Part shown: piece after piece, positions 1 to 7,480 of the stretch
Layout: each line of letters opens with the position of its first letter
How positions within the stretch are numbered: position 1 is the stretch's first letter
Assembly (NCBI GenBank): GCA_028874175.1
Contig: JAPPLN010000107.1
Location: 1 to 46,003, forward strand
Reading direction: 5' to 3'
Length of the DNA stretch: 46,003 bases
Origin: Chloroflexota bacterium
GTDB lineage: Bacteria > Chloroflexota > UBA11872
Translations under genes and position numbers: made by a program
The notes under the pieces: generated by a model
The model's database searches: none
The model's input: the letters and a program-made list of their open reading frames with translations, nothing else
Told to the model about the DNA's origin: nothing

Positions 1-26
1 GCCCGACCCCCTATAGGGGGTCGGGC
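1..26. repeat. Perfect 26-bp palindrome at window edge
   Basis: An 11-bp inverted repeat (GCCCGACCCCC and its complement) surrounds a TATA centre, so the whole 26 bases is palindromic. It would form a very stable hairpin in RNA from either strand. No T run follows directly. It may be the end of a transcription unit lying before this window, acting with the small hairpin at 37-55. Confidence 0.6.
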
Positions 27-36
27 TGCCGCGCGA

Positions 37-55
37 CCGCTAAGGCGGATTTTTT
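37..55 (+). terminator. Small hairpin with T run, possible intrinsic terminator
   Basis: CCGC-TAAG-GCGG forms a four-pair stem followed by A and then six T (50-55). The stem is short for an intrinsic terminator, but the T tract and the strong palindrome just before it (1-26) fit a terminator of a plus-strand gene ending before the window. This is inferred from shape only. Confidence 0.4.
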
Positions 56-370
56 GGGGGGCCAGCGACGAAAGGCGGGGCTGGGAGGGGGCGGCAGACG
101 GGCTTCGGGGACGCCGGGGGCGCGGACGTGGCGAAGGGGTGGGGCGGGGGCGCTCAGTGACGGATGCTGCGAGCAGGCGGACAAGGCGGGTAAGCATGGA
201 GGTTCCGGGGGAAGGACGCGACTTGAGTGCTCCCAGTGTATACGATATGGTTACGGCCGCAAGGGAGGCGGACATAAAGAGAGAGTTGGAGAGGAAAGAG
301 GCGACAACGAGAGCGGCGGGTCGCTGCTGACGTGGCGCGGGTGCTGGTCAGTGGCAGCCACGCTCATCCC

Positions 371-525
371 AACCTTCTCCCACTCAAGAAGACCCTTCCG
401 TAACCCGAGGGTGGTTGCCCGGAAGACCCCTCACCGAATTCGGCCGAAGACGGCCGAGCCCTTCGGCAAGCTCAGGACAGGTTCTGCCTCTCCCCTTGGA
501 GAGGGTGAAGAACGGCGTCCCCTTG
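371..525. repeat. Dispersed repeat, copy 1 (ggttgcccggaagacccc type)
   Basis: The core GGTTGCCCGGAAGACCCCTC lies at 413-432. It is preceded by 'cgtaacccgagg' and followed by a GAATTCGGCCGAAGAC block and 'ctgcctctccccttggagagggtgaag'. The same order of blocks recurs at 4411-4540, and the core again at 4560-4582. The 'ctctcccc..ggagagg' part is a short inverted repeat. The copies are colinear but diverged, so this is a dispersed non-coding element and not a gene. Confidence 0.65.
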
Positions 526-776
526 AATAGATTGACACCGAAGGCCGTTGCTCTCCGACGGGGCGGGAGTATGAGCAGCCGCGGCTTCGAGGACGCGGGG
601 CGTCTTGCAAGGGTCTCTCTCAAGGGAGAAGGAGAAGAGCGGCGGAGTGACGCGGGGGAGCGCAGCGAGGGTCGGCTGCCGAGGGGTGGTGGTTTGACAC
701 GCTACGTTCGGCTGGCTCAGGGCAGGTTCCTTCAACAGGCTCAGGACGGGGTCTTCGGGGACGCCGGATGAGGGGG

Positions 777-884
777 GATGTGTTCAGTCGATTGGGGCGA
801 TGTGTTCAGTTTCCGGCTCGATGTGTTCACTTTTCGGCCGAATGTGTTCACTTCTGAGGGTCAGGTGTTCAGTTTCGGGCGAGG
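777..884. repeat. Tandem array A, about 21-bp unit, TTCA variant
   Basis: Five degenerate copies of a unit close to gatgtgttcagtttccggcc start near 777, 799, 820, 840 and 864. All copies carry TGTTCA, whereas the neighbouring array at 964-1091 carries mostly TGTCCA. Multiple short repeats of this kind resemble the repeated transposase-binding sites at the ends of IS21-family elements, but no transposase gene is present, so that link is only a suggestion. Confidence 0.6.
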
Positions 885-963
885 CGCGTCTCCCCTCACG
901 GCCCCCCTTCGACAAGCTCAGGGCAGGCTCAGGATGGGTCTTCGGGGACGCCGGGATGACGGG

Positions 964-1091
964 GATGTGTCCACCCTGTCAGGCCAATGTGTCCAGTTTT
1001 TGGCCCGATGTGTCAACTTTTCGGCCGAATGTGTCCAGTTTTGGGGGCAATGTGTCCAGTTTCCGGCCGGATGTGTCCACTTTGGTGGGGC
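964..1091. repeat. Tandem array B, about 21-bp unit, TCCA variant
   Basis: Six degenerate copies of a unit close to gatgtgtccagttttcggcc start near 964, 986, 1007, 1027, 1049 and 1070. It is the sister of array A, separated from it by about 80 bp that includes a ctcagggcagg element. Five of the six copies have TGTCCA and one has TGTCAA. The difference between the arrays suggests each was homogenised separately after a split or duplication. Confidence 0.6.
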
Positions 1092-1278
1092 AGGCGCGCG
1101 CGGGAGGCGGGCGTGGGCGGGGTGGGGTTCGACCGGCTCAGGGCAGGGTCTCCGCGGACGGGTAGGGCGGGCGAGGAAGGAAGACTGGATCCCCCATTCG
1201 GCAGGCTCAGGGCAGGCTCTCTGAAGACGCCGGGATGACGTGGGGACTGGATCCCCCTACGACAAGCTCAGGGCAGGT

Positions 1279-1300
1279 CCCAGGCTGCGCGCAGCCTGGG
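1279..1300. repeat. 22-bp perfect palindrome downstream of the sulfatase operon
   Basis: CCCAGGCTGCGCGCAGCCTGGG is a perfect palindrome about 40 bp past the stop of the downstream sulfatase gene. As RNA it forms a strong hairpin with a GCGC turn. There is no T run on the minus-strand side, so it may act as a 3'-end stabiliser or factor-dependent stop and not as a classical terminator. Confidence 0.45.
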
Positions 1301-1340
1301 CCACCCGGCCGCTAGCTGAAATTCTGCCAAGGCAACGGTG

Positions 1341-2843
1341 TTAGGGGATCGCCACGGATAGGGACCATGATTGGCCTTGCCGGTTGAGGTCGGGCCGGAT
1401 CTGGTCGGGCAAGAGCTGCGGGCGTCCCGCGACCAGGCGTTGTCCGTCCACGAATCCTTCCGGACGGTCGCGTAGCTGATCCAGCATGCGCTGTCGCCAG
1501 AGCGCCACGCGGGATTGGGCATCAGGGTCGTTTGCCGCGTTGTGGAGTTCGTGGGGGTCGCGGGTCAAGTCAAAGAAGTGCTCGTGACCGTCCGCGGGGT
1601 ACCAGATGTATTTCTCGCGGCCATCGGTCAGGTACTGATGGGCCGGCGCATATTCCGACCAGCGCCCGCTACTGCGTCCCCTGCGTCCGCCGTGGTGCTC
1701 GCCGTGCAGGAAGGGGCGCCAGGACGCCTGCTCGCCGCGCGCGAGCGGGAGGACGCTGCGGCCATCAACGGAGTCCGGAATGGTCACGCCCGCGGCATCC
1801 AGCAATGTCGGCATGACGTCCTGGAGGCCGACGGGCTGGTCGATGACGGCGCCGTTCCTGGGCTCCAGCCACTCGGGCAGGCGCAGGATGAAGGGGATGT
1901 TGGCGGAGGACTGGTGCGGCCAGGCTTTTCGGAAGAGGTTGTGGTCGCCGAGCATCTCGCCGTGGTCGCTGGTGTAGAGGACCACGGTGTCCTGCCACAT
2001 GCCGGCGGCGGACAGCGCACGAAAAACCCGGTTGACCTGGTCATCGATGTGGTTGACGAGCCCGTAGTAGGCGGCGCGCATGCGGCGCATCCAGGCGTCG
2101 GGCAGGTGGATGTCGACTGGCTGGATGTTGAGGCCGAGGTTGGGCGCATCGAACTGCCTGGCCCAGTCGCCGATGAAGGGCTCGGGAATGTCGTCGGCGC
2201 GGGCCATGTAGCGGTCGAAGTACAGCTTGGGCGGGGTGAACGGCGGATGCGGGTCGACCACGGAGAGCCAGAGAAACAGGGGCGCTTCGGGGTCGCGCTT
2301 CTTGATGAGCTTCAGCGACTCGTTGACGCACCAGGTGGTGAGGTCGTAGCCCTCGGGCAGATGGCTGGGCCTGGCGTTGAAGCTGTTGGTCTCGACGCCG
2401 TGCAGCTTGCCGGCCAGAACCTCGCGGCGGCCCTGGTCGTTCAGCCAGTCGGAGTAGTCGTTGCCATCGCGCTGGCTGTTGGCGACAAGCATGTGCTGGA
2501 AGCCGAAGCGCTTGCGGCCGGGGTGCCAGTGGGTTTTGCCGATGAGCTCGGTCTGGTAGCCGACGGCGGCCAGTTCGGAGGCGATGGAGTGGCGGAGGTT
2601 CCAGTGGTATCCGCCGTAGAAGCCCACCATGCCGTTGGTGACGGGAGCCTGACCCGAGAGGATGACGCGGCGCGCGGGGATGCAGGTCGGGGACTCGCTG
2701 AAGGCCGAGCGGAACCAGGCGCCGTTGCCGGCCAGGTAGTCCAGGTTGGGCGTGCGCAGGACGGGGTGGCCATCGATGCCGAGGGCGTCGGCGCGCTGCT
2801 GATCGGAGGTGATGAGGAGGATGTGCGGGCGGCGGCTGGGCAT
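1341..2843 (-). CDS. Sulfatase, arylsulfatase/choline-sulfatase type (500 aa)
   Basis: This is a sulfatase that would hydrolyse sulfate esters, presumably from a sugar or other organic sulfate. The alkaline-phosphatase-fold metal motif TSDQQRADALG is near residues 12-22. The active-site signature is C54-I-P-A-R, the canonical CxPxR in which Cys is converted to formylglycine. DPHPP and TSDHGEMLGDH supply the other metal ligands. There is no signal peptide, so a cytoplasmic enzyme is inferred. The frame stays open far upstream, but the ATG at 2843 was chosen because the protein then begins exactly like its neighbour (PSRRPHILLIT against ADRRPHVIFIT). It starts five bases after the stop of the upstream sulfatase, so the two are translationally coupled. 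The substrate is unknown. Confidence 0.93.
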   Translation of the reverse strand: MPSRRPHILLITSDQQRADALGIDGHPVLRTPNLDYLAGNGAWFRSAFSESPTCIPARRVILSGQAPVTNGMVGFYGGYHWNLRHSIASELAAVGYQTELIGKTHWHPGRKRFGFQHMLVANSQRDGNDYSDWLNDQGRREVLAGKLHGVETNSFNARPSHLPEGYDLTTWCVNESLKLIKKRDPEAPLFLWLSVVDPHPPFTPPKLYFDRYMARADDIPEPFIGDWARQFDAPNLGLNIQPVDIHLPDAWMRRMRAAYYGLVNHIDDQVNRVFRALSAAGMWQDTVVLYTSDHGEMLGDHNLFRKAWPHQSSANIPFILRLPEWLEPRNGAVIDQPVGLQDVMPTLLDAAGVTIPDSVDGRSVLPLARGEQASWRPFLHGEHHGGRRGRSSGRWSEYAPAHQYLTDGREKYIWYPADGHEHFFDLTRDPHELHNAANDPDAQSRVALWRQRMLDQLRDRPEGFVDGQRLVAGRPQLLPDQIRPDLNRQGQSWSLSVAIP

Positions 2844-2848
2844 GGCGA

Positions 2849-4291
2849 TCAGGCGCTTACCCGGTTGGTCACAGGCTGGAGCTGCTCGGGACGAAATTCG
2901 GGCTGTCCAGCTACAAGTCGGCCGCTCTGCACGAATCCTTCCGGGCGACCGGTTAGCTCGTCGATGAGGCGTTGCTGCCAGACGGTGACGCGGTCGCGTG
3001 CGTCGGCAGCGGCGGTGGCGTTGCGCATCTCGAGAGGATCTGTGTCGAGATCGAAGAACTGCTGCTCGCCGGTCTGGGTGTACCAGATCAGCTTTTCGTG
3101 GCCGTCGGTGACCCACTGATTGCCCTGGTCGGGCTCGTAACAGGCGGTATGTTCGCCGTGGAGGTAGTCGCGCCAGGCGGGTGAATCGCCGCGCATATAG
3201 GGCAGGACGCTGGCGCCGTCGACGGATTCGGGAATCGGAACGCCGGCCGCGTCGAGGATGGTGGGCATCACGTCCTGCAAACCGACCGGGCGTTCGATGG
3301 TCAAATCGGCCGTGCAGTCCATCCACTCGGGGGCGCGGGCGAGGAAGGGGACGCGGATCGAGGCCTCGTAGGGCCAGGTCTTGCGGAAGAGGTTGTGGTC
3401 GCCCAGCATTTCGCCGTGGTCGCTGGTGAAGAGCACGAAGGTGTCGTCGAGGAGGCCGCTTTCGCGGAAGCCCTTGAGCAGGCGCGAGACCTGGTCGTCG
3501 ACGTGGTTGACGAGGCCGTAGTAGCCGGCGCGACAGCGGTGCAGGTCGTCCTGGCGCAGGCGCATGACGGAGGCGTCGGGGTTGAGGCCGGGAGGAGGAG
3601 CATCCAGCTGGGGCGCCCAGTCGCCGACGTAGGGCTGGGGCAGGTCGATCTGCTCGTAGCGTTCCCAGTAGACGAGGGGCGGGGTGAGCGGCGGATGCGG
3701 ATCGACGAATGAGACCCAGAGGAAGAACGGGGCGTCGGGGTCGCGCTGGCCGATGAAACGAAGGGCTTCGTTTACGCACCAGGTGGTGTGTGAGAAGCGT
3801 TCGTCGAGGTGGCTGGGGCGTCCCACCCAGCCGTTGGTGGATACGCCATGGGCCAGGCCCATTTCGAGCGAAGTGGCGCCGTTGTCGCCGAGCCACTCGG
3901 CGTAGTCGTTGTTGTCGCGCTGGCTGTCGGCCCAGACCATGTTGTCGAAGCCGTAGCGCTTGCGTTGCGGGTACATGTGGAGCTTGCCGACGAGCTGGGT
4001 CTGGTAGCCGGCTTTGGACAACTCGCCGGGCAGCGAGTGCTCGAGCGCCCAGCCGACGCCGCCGTAGAAGCCGACCATGCCGTGATTGAAGGGCTTCATG
4101 CCGGAGAGCATGGTGCGGCGGGCGCCGATGCAGGATGGGACTTCGGCGTAGGCGCGGGTGAAGTTGGCGCCGCTGGCGGCCAGGAAGTCGAGGTTGGGGG
4201 TAGCCAGCGGGTCGGCGCCGTTGATGCTGAGGGCGTCGCCGCGCTGCTGATCGGTGGTGATGAAGATGACGTGCGGGCGGCGATCAGCCAA
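2849..4291 (-). CDS. Sulfatase with variant CIGAR active-site motif (480 aa)
   Basis: This paralogue of the next gene has the same layout: TTDQQRGDAL at residues 12-21, signature cysteine C54, DPHPP, and TSDHGEMLGDH late in the catalytic domain. The signature reads C-I-G-A-R, so the proline of CxPxR is replaced by glycine. CxPxR is what formylglycine-generating enzymes usually need, though related family members with Ala or Gly there are known to me. The start is TTG at 4291. An in-frame stop lies upstream and no ATG or GTG comes first. No signal peptide is present. It heads a two-gene sulfatase operon. The 469-bp gap towards 4764 separates it from the divergent propeller gene and should hold both promoters. 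Confidence 0.92.
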   Translation of the reverse strand: MADRRPHVIFITTDQQRGDALSINGADPLATPNLDFLAASGANFTRAYAEVPSCIGARRTMLSGMKPFNHGMVGFYGGVGWALEHSLPGELSKAGYQTQLVGKLHMYPQRKRYGFDNMVWADSQRDNNDYAEWLGDNGATSLEMGLAHGVSTNGWVGRPSHLDERFSHTTWCVNEALRFIGQRDPDAPFFLWVSFVDPHPPLTPPLVYWERYEQIDLPQPYVGDWAPQLDAPPPGLNPDASVMRLRQDDLHRCRAGYYGLVNHVDDQVSRLLKGFRESGLLDDTFVLFTSDHGEMLGDHNLFRKTWPYEASIRVPFLARAPEWMDCTADLTIERPVGLQDVMPTILDAAGVPIPESVDGASVLPYMRGDSPAWRDYLHGEHTACYEPDQGNQWVTDGHEKLIWYTQTGEQQFFDLDTDPLEMRNATAAADARDRVTVWQQRLIDELTGRPEGFVQSGRLVAGQPEFRPEQLQPVTNRVSA

Positions 4292-4763
4292 GGCTCGGGA
4301 CCTTGTTCGGCGGGCGCGGGGTGATTATCGCGTACCGATGCGGGGCGGGTGCGTGCGTGAGGGGGACCTTTGCGCAATCCGAGGGAAGGTGTTTGGAATA
4401 CCCTCAGCCCAACCCTCTCCCAAAGGAGACCTTTGCGTAACCTGAGGCTGGTTGCCCGGAAGACCCCTCACCGATTTCCGGCGAAGACGCCGGAATCTGC
4501 CTCTCCCCTCGGAGAGGGTGAAGAGCGCCACGCCCAAGGGGGTGGGGACGGTTGGAGTTGGTTGCCCGGAAGACCCCTCACCCCAACCCTCTCCCCCAGG
4601 AGAGGGAGGAAGACACCAGCCCGCTTCGGAGTAACGGGAACGATCAACGTGATCCACTACCCGCTTGCAGCCCGGATTGGGGTAGCCCGCCGCGAGCGGC
4701 GCGGCTGACGATTTGGGCATATAGTCAGCGCCTGAGTCGGGGATCGTCAGGGGAGCCACGGTG
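4292..4763. other. Divergent intergenic region with dispersed repeats
   Basis: No gene is supported here. The region separates the sulfatase operon (minus) from the propeller-protein operon (plus). It carries repeats of the same family as 371-525 at 4363-4387 (partial), 4411-4540 and 4560-4582. A CATATAGT stretch at 4718-4725 could be a -10 element for the plus-strand operon, but no -35 box sits at the right distance, so I do not call it. Confidence 0.6.
4411..4582. repeat. Dispersed repeat, copies 2 and 3 (ggttgcccggaagacccc type)
   Basis: The core GGTTGCCCGGAAGACCCCTC is found at 4450-4469 and again at 4560-4579, identical to 413-432. Copy 2 also keeps the upstream 'gacctttgcgtaacctgagg' and the downstream 'ctgcctctcccctcggagagggtgaag' of copy 1. 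Copy 3 is followed by 'ccccaaccctctccc..ggagaggg'. The three copies sit only at the two ends of the sulfatase pair within this window. Confidence 0.65.
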
Positions 4764-6335
4764 ATGGCTGAGTTGCTTCCGGGGCGGGTGCCGCCGTTCG
4801 AGGTGGCGGCCGGGTATCACCCAATCGTGGATTTCCGGTATGTCAATGCCGGGCAGCCGCGCTGGGTTGGGGCGGACGGCAAGCCGATTCACTACTGGGA
4901 AACGGCGGACCCGGACGAGATTCGCGCGGAGCACGCGAATGTGCCGCGCGGGATCGAGTTGCGGTCGCAGCCGGCGGAACGGTCAGAGCCAATTCTGACC
5001 TGTACTGAGCCGTGGGAGTACAACAACGGCGGACCGGCGATCATTCGCGACGGCGGGCTGTACCGCATGTGGTACCACGCGATCGCGCCGGACCACTGGG
5101 ATCCGGAGATCGCGCCGTCGCTGGGTTGGGGTCCCGACTGGGGCGGGTTCGTCTGTTACGCGGAATCCGACGATGGGTACGAGTGGCGCAAGCCGGACTG
5201 CGGGCAGTACGCGTGGCAGGGGCAGGACGCGACAAACATCGTGTTTGGGCGTGAACTGACGGGCGAGCCCGGCATTCATGGGGAGTCGGTATTCCTGGAT
5301 CCACAGGCGCCGGCACACGAGCGATTCAAGTGCTTCTACATGGGGCGGCTCTCGAAGGACGTCATCAGCCAGTGGGCGCGGGAGCAACCGGACCGCGTCG
5401 ATCCATGGATTGCCGAACATCCCGACCGCGGGTTCTTTGCGGCCACGTCGCCGGACGGGATCAAGTGGACGGCGCACCCGGAGCCGGTGGTGATCTTTAT
5501 CAGCGACACCATGAACGTGGTGGACTGGAATGCGGAGCGGCAGAGCTACGTGTGGTACTCGCGGGGTTGGTCGTGGGACCGGCGCACGATTGCGCGGGCC
5601 GAGACGCGTGACTTCTTTTGCTGGCCGCTGCCGGAACCCTGCCTGACGACGCCCCCGGAGCACCTGGCATTCACGGACATCTATACCAACGGCAAGGTGA
5701 CCTATCCGGGCGATCCATCCACACACCTCATGTTTCCGACGCTGTACGACCGGGCGCTGGACACGACGTGGCTGGCGGTTGCTTCCAGTACGGACGACGT
5801 GGTGTGGAATTGGGTGCCGGGCGGTCCGGTGCTGGAGCCGGGCGCCGAGGGCACGTTCGACGCAGGCTGCCTGTTTTCCTGCAAGGGCCTGGTCGAGCTG
5901 GCGGGCGACCGGATTGGAACGCCGTATGGGGGGAATGACCTGCCGCACAAGTACCCGCGACAGAATCTGCAGAGCGCAACGGCGTATGCCACATGGGAGC
6001 GCGGGAGGATTGCGGGGCTGGTTGCGGAGGGGGACGGGGAGTTCGCGACGCCGCAGATGCTGCTGCAGGGGCGAGAGATACGGCTGAACGTGAAGACGGC
6101 GGCCGACGGCGAGGTCCGGGTTACGGCGCTGGAGCGCGGGCCGGGGTGGACGTCGCGGCCCGGTCACGGCGCCTGGGTCGAGGTGGGCGAGAGCCGGTCG
6201 ATCCAAGGCGATCACCTGGGCGTGCCGGTGGATTGGAACGGGAGCCAGGCGTTGCCGCTCTCGAGGCACGGACCCGTGACGCTTCAATTCAAGCTGCGGA
6301 AGGCGACGCTGTTTGGATTCGAGATCTGCGGTTAG
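4764..6335 (+). CDS. Glycosidase-like beta-propeller protein, GH32/GH43-like fold (523 aa)
   Basis: This looks like a five-bladed beta-propeller related to the GH32/GH43 clan, but I cannot assign a substrate. Repeating blade motifs are visible: an LYRMWYHA block, YAESDDGYEWRKPDCG, TSPDGIKWT, and STDDVVWNWVPGGPVLEPG. A beta-sandwich-like C-terminal part follows and ends KATLFGFEICG. It is clearly paralogous to the protein at 8798-10294, which shares the YxxSxDGxxWxKPxxG and SPDGIxWT blocks in the same order. No signal peptide is present. The ATG at 4764 was chosen over the GTG at 4761 because GGGGAG (4750-4755) lies eight bases before it. The next gene, 68 bp downstream, probably shares the operon. 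Confidence 0.8.
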   Translation: MAELLPGRVPPFEVAAGYHPIVDFRYVNAGQPRWVGADGKPIHYWETADPDEIRAEHANVPRGIELRSQPAERSEPILTCTEPWEYNNGGPAIIRDGGLYRMWYHAIAPDHWDPEIAPSLGWGPDWGGFVCYAESDDGYEWRKPDCGQYAWQGQDATNIVFGRELTGEPGIHGESVFLDPQAPAHERFKCFYMGRLSKDVISQWAREQPDRVDPWIAEHPDRGFFAATSPDGIKWTAHPEPVVIFISDTMNVVDWNAERQSYVWYSRGWSWDRRTIARAETRDFFCWPLPEPCLTTPPEHLAFTDIYTNGKVTYPGDPSTHLMFPTLYDRALDTTWLAVASSTDDVVWNWVPGGPVLEPGAEGTFDAGCLFSCKGLVELAGDRIGTPYGGNDLPHKYPRQNLQSATAYATWERGRIAGLVAEGDGEFATPQMLLQGREIRLNVKTAADGEVRVTALERGPGWTSRPGHGAWVEVGESRSIQGDHLGVPVDWNGSQALPLSRHGPVTLQFKLRKATLFGFEICG

Positions 6336-6403
6336 CCGCGAGACTAGTCGGCCTAGACTTGCCGTGGCCCCAGGACGCGGGAAAGACCGAGGGTGACGCG
6401 CTG

Positions 6404-7360
6404 ATGAAGATTGTGATTGGTACCGGGCAGTTCGGCGACGACTACGCGGAGCGGCTGGGGGCGCGCTATCCCGACGTCACGTTCAGCATGGCGCTGACCG
6501 ATCCGGACGAGGTGCGCGAGATCGTGGATGCGGACGCCTTCCTGGGCTGGCCGGAGCCGGAAGCCATAGCGGCGGCGCAACGGTTGCGCTGGATTCACGT
6601 GCCGGGGATGGGGATCAACAACACGATGCTCAGTCCGGGTATCGCCGAGTCCGGGATCGTGGTGACGAATTCGCCGGGGGCGCACACGAGTCCTATCGCC
6701 GACCACGTGATGTTCTTCGTGCTTTCGCTGGCGCACCAGGGCCGGCGGCTGATGGACGATCAGCGGGCTCGGCGCTGGGACACCCGGTCGTACGAGCTTC
6801 AGCTGCGGGACCTGGACGGTTCCAACATGTTGCTGATTGGGCTGGGCGGGATCGGGCGCGCCGTGTATCAGCGGGCGCAGAGCTTTGGCATGCAGGTCTC
6901 GGCGATCGATCCGACGCCGACGGATGTCCCGGCGGGGATTCGCGAGGTTGGCGGCCTGGACCGGTTGGATGCGCTGCTGGCCGAGACCGACTGGTTGGTG
7001 GTGACCGTGCCCATCACGCCGGGTACCCGAAACATGATCGATGCGCGACGGATCGGGTTGCTGAAGCAGAGCGCCGCGGTGATCGTGATCTCGCGCGGCG
7101 GAATCGTCGACGAGGATGCGCTGGCTGAGGGTCTGCGCTCGGGGCGGCTCTCCGGCGCGGGGCTGGATGCCACGGAAACGGAGCCGCTGCCGGCCGACAG
7201 TCCGCTGTGGGGCATGGACAACGTGCTGATCTCGCCGCACTGCTCGGGTGTGACGCCGAGCATGTGGAAACAGCGCCAGCAGACGCTTGAGGACCAGGTG
7301 CGTCGGTTCGTGGAGGGGCGGCCGCTGGCGTTTATTTGCGACCTCAAGCGGGGGTATTAG
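6404..7360 (+). CDS. D-isomer-specific 2-hydroxyacid dehydrogenase (318 aa)
   Basis: This NAD(P)-dependent dehydrogenase interconverts a 2-hydroxyacid and a 2-ketoacid. The Rossmann nucleotide motif G-L-G-G-I-G is at residues 146-151. The catalytic triad is visible as R231 (ISRGG), an acidic residue of the DATETEPL stretch (E258 or E260) and H289 (ISPHCSG). The length is normal for the family. The ATG at 6404 follows GAGGGTG (6389-6395), a good ribosome site. Its place after the propeller glycosidase-like gene suggests it handles a sugar-derived hydroxy- or ketoacid. Glyoxylate/hydroxypyruvate reductase is an alternative, and the substrate cannot be read from the sequence. Confidence 0.9.
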   Translation: MKIVIGTGQFGDDYAERLGARYPDVTFSMALTDPDEVREIVDADAFLGWPEPEAIAAAQRLRWIHVPGMGINNTMLSPGIAESGIVVTNSPGAHTSPIADHVMFFVLSLAHQGRRLMDDQRARRWDTRSYELQLRDLDGSNMLLIGLGGIGRAVYQRAQSFGMQVSAIDPTPTDVPAGIREVGGLDRLDALLAETDWLVVTVPITPGTRNMIDARRIGLLKQSAAVIVISRGGIVDEDALAEGLRSGRLSGAGLDATETEPLPADSPLWGMDNVLISPHCSGVTPSMWKQRQQTLEDQVRRFVEGRPLAFICDLKRGY

Positions 7361-7480
7361 ACCGGGGGGCGTAGTCCTTGTGGGTGCCAGCCGGAACCGT
7401 CTACTTGACATCAGGTGCGGTTGCGGGGTGGTGACTTGCGTGTGGGCAGGCCCGAGGTTGGAGCGACGCCTCGTGCGTGG

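Larger units (their letters stand above)
465..1277. repeat. Seven copies of a short ctcagggcagg element
   Basis: The 17-base pattern (g/c)(a/g)(c)(a/c/t)(a/g)gctcagg(g/a)c(a)gg occurs at 465-481, 710-726, 733-749, 911-927, 1131-1147, 1200-1216 and 1261-1277. The copies at 911 and 1261 are identical. Several are followed by 'cttcggggacgccgg(g)atga'. This is a dispersed intergenic repeat. Related 'ttcgacaagctcaggg' elements are common in Chloroflexota and some other genomes, as I recall. Confidence 0.6.
56..1340. other. Non-coding, repeat-rich intergenic region
   Basis: No convincing gene lies here. The open frames are rich in Gly, Arg and Pro, lack recognisable domains, overlap in every frame, and read through repeated DNA. 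The region holds one copy of a longer dispersed repeat (371-525), seven copies of a short 'ctcagggcagg' element between 465 and 1277, two tandem arrays (777-884 and 964-1091) and a palindrome at 1279-1300. It looks like an accumulation site for small mobile or slippage-derived repeats at the end of the sulfatase operon. Confidence 0.7.

Noticed and set aside
778..1091. Possible CRISPR array
   Set aside because: The repeat unit is about 21 bp with no unique spacers between copies and no cas genes nearby.
54..1238. Several open frames of 60-158 codons in the first 1.2 kb, including ones reading MCSVSG/MCPVFG-like repeats
   Set aside because: They read through tandem and dispersed repeats in several frames, have no domain or ribosome site, and their periodic peptides simply mirror the 21-bp DNA unit.
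1515..3119. 534-codon plus-strand open frame opposite the sulfatases
   Set aside because: Val/Gly/Asp-rich shadow caused by high GC at third positions; no recognisable domain, and the minus-strand sulfatase motifs are unmistakable.
2844..3896. A 351-codon N-terminal extension of the downstream sulfatase frame
   Set aside because: It lies antisense-frame-wise inside the real upstream sulfatase gene, is Arg/Pro-rich, and the downstream protein has a natural start at 2843 matching its paralogue.
7404..7409. TTGACA, a perfect -35 consensus
   Set aside because: It lies between two convergent stop codons and has no -10 element at the right distance.
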